From contig NZ_BMLX01000002.1 in the NCBI RefSeq assembly GCF_014645535.1, forward strand, positions 186,001-250,000: DNA of 64,000 bases. The letters run 5' to 3'. Below the pieces are notes generated by a model. The model worked only from the letters and a program-made list of their open reading frames with translations. It did no database searches and was not told where the DNA came from. Below are positions 61,780 to 64,000 of the stretch, one piece after another (position 1 is the stretch's first letter; each line of letters begins with the position of its first letter). This stretch comes from Silvimonas iriomotensis (GTDB lineage Bacteria > Pseudomonadota > Gammaproteobacteria > Burkholderiales > Chitinibacteraceae). A program made the translations under genes and the position numbers.

Positions 61780-62396
61780 CCTTCCACCCTGGGCAGCCTG
61801 AAATCACGTTTGTGCGCCACCAGACGCAGCGCCAGCCCAAGGCCAAACAGCAACCATTCGGCCGCCGGGCCTTCCAGGCCGTACTGGTGGCAGACGTACA
61901 AGGCCACCGACAGCAAAATGGCGACGGTGCCGTAAAAGTCTTCACGCAGGATAAAAGGCACGTCGTTCACCATGACGTCTCGCACCAGGCCACCGCCCAC
62001 GGCGGTGACAAACCCCAGAAAACACACACCGAACAAGTTCAGTCCGCTATCCATACCCACGTGCGCGCCGGCAAGGCTGAAAGCCACCAGCCCGATCGAG
62101 TCGGCCACGATGAACAGCTTGCGCAGCATGCCGGTGTGGCGCTGATGCAGCTTGATCAGCCAGGACGCCGCCAGCGTGACAAAAATGGTGTACAGCGGCA
62201 GCGCATCTACAAATACCCGCGGCGTCCGGTTCACCAACACATCACGCATGATGCCGCCGCCAATACCGGTCAGCAGCGCCACGATCACCACGCCCAGCAA
62301 GTCCAGCCGTTTGCGCGCGCCGACCAGATACCCGGCCACGGCAAAGGCCGCAGTGCCGATCTGGTTGATGACTTCGAAATAAAGCGGAAAAACCAT
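61776..62396 (-). CDS. Trimeric intracellular cation (TRIC) channel family membrane protein
   Basis: 206 residues with seven hydrophobic helices arranged as two UPF0126/TRIC repeats. Each repeat has a GGG-x2-RD motif (TGIGGGIMRDVLVN and TAVGGGLVRDVMVN). Bacterial relatives conduct K+ or are annotated YicG-like. The ATG at 62396 starts the first helix. Coupled to the downstream Nudix gene by a four-base overlap. Confidence 0.92.
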   Translation of the reverse strand: MVFPLYFEVINQIGTAAFAVAGYLVGARKRLDLLGVVIVALLTGIGGGIMRDVLVNRTPRVFVDALPLYTIFVTLAASWLIKLHQRHTGMLRKLFIVADSIGLVAFSLAGAHVGMDSGLNLFGVCFLGFVTAVGGGLVRDVMVNDVPFILREDFYGTVAILLSVALYVCHQYGLEGPAAEWLLFGLGLALRLVAHKRDFRLPRVEG

Positions 62397-62607
62397 GCGT
62401 GCGCCCGAAAAAACCAATCTGTCATGTTACCGCGCCTCTTTGTCCGGCGTCGCTGTTCATTGCTGTTTTGTACCACCTGCAAGCACTTTCCAAGGCTTAA
62501 GAAATAAACATATTAACAATTACTTAAATATTTCTTTTGTTGTAATTATCTGAAATATCGCCCTAGAATCACCCTCAAAACCAATCGCACATATCAAGAG
62601 GTGATCC

Positions 62608-63729
62608 ATGAAACCACGCATCCAGCATCTGGATGTCGCCCGCGGCATGGGTATTTCACTGGTGGTACTGGGCCATAACCTGATCTTTCGGCACATCGAC
62701 CCGATGGCGCATCAGGTGCTGCACTCCATCAACATGCCCATGTTCTTTCTGATGTCCGGCGTGTTTTTCAATGACACGCTGTCGCTGGGCAAGCTCACGC
62801 TGGCCAAGCTTGATGGCGTACTCAAACCGTTCTTCGTCACGCTGATTGTGGTGGCGCCGTTACAACCGTTCTTGTCCAGAGACCCGTTTTTGCAATACGT
62901 GGCCGGATCGCTTTATGGCACTGGCGGCACGCTGCGCTGGACGCCCTTGTGGTTTCTGCCGCATTTGTTCCTGGTGTTCATCACGGCGCGGGTTTATCTG
63001 AATATTGCCGAACGGCTGCGTATCCCGCAGTGGCTGTCCTTACTGATCGGGATCACCAGCGTGACGCTGGCGTGGGAGATGTTCCAGCAACTGCAAGAGA
63101 TGCCCATTCCGTTATCCCACGTGGCGTACTCGGCCACACCTGCCATTTATAGCGAGCTGGGCTTTCCGTTCAGTGCCGATCTCTTGCTGATCACCGTCCC
63201 GATCTTCCTCGTGGGCCACGCCCTGCGCCAGCGCCTGCGCACCTTTGAACCGCACCCGCTGGTGGCGTTGTTGGGCCTGGGCCTCTTTGTGCTGCTGCAT
63301 TACTGGTCTGCGGGCGAGATGAACCTCAACGACCGGGTGTTTGACGACTATCTATGCAATATCGGGCAAGCGGTCTGCGGTGTGTACCTGGTGTTGTGCC
63401 TTGCGGTCTGGATTCCCCGCCATCTGCCCAGGCTCACCTGGCTGTTGACCCAGGCGGCGGCAGCCAGCCTGTTTATCTTGCTGTTCCATGATTACCTGCA
63501 GCGCCGGGTCTTTCGCCTGTTCATGGAGCATGGCCATATCTTGCTGCTGGCGTCCCTCGCCTCCTGGCTGGCGGCAATGATCCTGCCGGCGCTGGCTTAC
63601 CGCTTTGTCTCCCGCGTGCCGTGGCTGGCGGTCTTGTGGTTGCCGCTCAAACGGGTACGTCGCCAGCGTGAAGAAAGTGGCGCGGTGCCGGGCCGATCTC
63701 TGGGCGACACCGTGACCTCTTCTTCATGA
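62608..63729 (+). CDS. Membrane acyltransferase (acyltransferase 3 family)
   Basis: A 373-residue, about ten-helix protein of the acyltransferase-3/OafA-WecH class, which O-acetylates or acylates surface sugars. The family start RIQHLDVARGMGISLVVLGHN carries the catalytic-type Arg and His residues, followed by NMPMFFLMSGVFF. The soluble SGNH domain found in some OafA proteins is absent. A ribosome site GAGGTG lies before the ATG, and the AT-rich 62500-62590 region likely carries its promoter. No O-antigen or capsule genes are nearby. Confidence 0.9.
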   Translation: MKPRIQHLDVARGMGISLVVLGHNLIFRHIDPMAHQVLHSINMPMFFLMSGVFFNDTLSLGKLTLAKLDGVLKPFFVTLIVVAPLQPFLSRDPFLQYVAGSLYGTGGTLRWTPLWFLPHLFLVFITARVYLNIAERLRIPQWLSLLIGITSVTLAWEMFQQLQEMPIPLSHVAYSATPAIYSELGFPFSADLLLITVPIFLVGHALRQRLRTFEPHPLVALLGLGLFVLLHYWSAGEMNLNDRVFDDYLCNIGQAVCGVYLVLCLAVWIPRHLPRLTWLLTQAAAASLFILLFHDYLQRRVFRLFMEHGHILLLASLASWLAAMILPALAYRFVSRVPWLAVLWLPLKRVRRQREESGAVPGRSLGDTVTSSS

Positions 63730-63752
63730 AGGTAAAACAGGGCTGAGCGCTT

Positions 63753-63782
63753 TTCAGATCAGGCTGTCTCTTGCGGTATAAT
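63753..63782 (+). promoter_or_regulatory. Promoter of metG
   Basis: A perfect TATAAT (63777-63782), with TTCAGA 18 bases upstream as a weak -35 box. It lies 37 bases before the metG start. Confidence 0.65.
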
Positions 63783-63819
63783 CGCCAATTCGATTGTTCA
63801 ACACGGACAGCCTGATCCC

Positions 63820-64000
63820 ATGACGCGCAAGATACTGATTACCTCCGCCCTCCCTTATGCCAACGGTCCGCTGCACCTTGGGCATATGCTGGAACATATC
63901 CAGACCGACACCTGGGCGCGTTTTCAGAAGATGCGCGGGCACGAGTGCTACGCCGTCTGTGCCGATGACACCCACGGCACGCCGATCATGCTGCGGGCGC
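63820..64000 (+). CDS. metG: Methionyl-tRNA synthetase (N-terminal part)
   Basis: The first 60 residues of a class I aminoacyl-tRNA synthetase that charges tRNA-Met; the gene runs off the right edge. The start [35 protein letters not shown] holds the class I HIGH-type motif (HLGH) after the ALPYANG segment that is specific to Met[22 protein letters not shown] continues the family consensus. Confidence 0.97.
   Translation, partial: MTRKILITSALPYANGPLHLGHMLEHIQTDTWARFQKMRGHECYAVCADDTHGTPIMLRA

Overview
The window (about 60% GC) reads as a piece of a betaproteobacterial chromosome, most likely order Neisseriales (Chromobacteriaceae/Chitinibacteraceae-like). This is inferred from the gene set (PhaR with a phasin, TamA/TamB, ZapE, YgfX, DUF3025, a radC/coaBC/dut neighbourhood, BioB, RNase R, TypA) and not from a database search. 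Almost everything is core or metabolic. I see no prophage, integrase, transposase, CRISPR array, toxin-antitoxin pair or rRNA operon. The window opens inside recD and closes inside metG.

Layout. 1-2.1 kb: recD end, a DUF2325 protein, then 0.8 kb of intergenic repeats. 2.1-12.6 kb: bioB, comF, an SGNH/GDSL lipoprotein, the tamA-tamB operon and a chalcone-isomerase-fold protein. 13-21.8 kb: a fatty-acid beta-oxidation block on the minus strand (TetR regulator, fadE, fadL, a 3-hydroxyacyl-CoA dehydrogenase/enoyl-CoA hydratase, thiolase) with a PsrA-like palindromic operator. 22-27 kb: ychJ, a HAD phosphatase, a CHAD-Hpt pair, dut, coaBC, radC. 27-34.8 kb: a Leu/Ile/Val-type binding protein, hslR-fumC, dctA, a periplasmic binding-like protein and an MFS symporter. 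35-42.7 kb: a membrane zinc-ribbon protein, tcdA, rimO, phaR and a phasin (polyhydroxyalkanoate granules), zapE, and two small conserved genes. 42.7-46.1 kb: a TetR gene with an operator-like palindrome, divergent from an exported phosphoesterase and a di-heme peroxidase. 46.3-51.6 kb: a 2-Cys peroxiredoxin, a binding-like protein, a heme/iron-type ABC permease and ATPase, YgfX, SIMPL and a small conserved protein. 51.8-57.5 kb: rnr, three tRNA-Leu(CAG) genes with an SGNH hydrolase between copies 1 and 2, and two tandem GlsB/YeaQ membrane proteins. 57.5-64 kb: an exported CBM5/12-(TP)n-PL14-like protein, typA, a TRIC-channel gene with a CoA-type Nudix gene, a membrane acyltransferase and metG.

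Many genes are closed by clear stem-loop terminators, several of them bidirectional between convergent genes. The most notable non-coding content is (i) a family of GTGAGG-rich elements at three places, one expanded into 12 perfect heptamers; (ii) inverted intergenic repeats with GGAATGACG-type ends; (iii) the tRNA-Leu triplication with a relic of a further copy; and (iv) operator-like palindromes next to two TetR genes. I did not find a convincing wholly new system. The best leads are the TetR/phosphoesterase/di-heme peroxidase locus, the GTGAGG repeat family, the tRNA-Leu cluster and the CHAD-Hpt pair.
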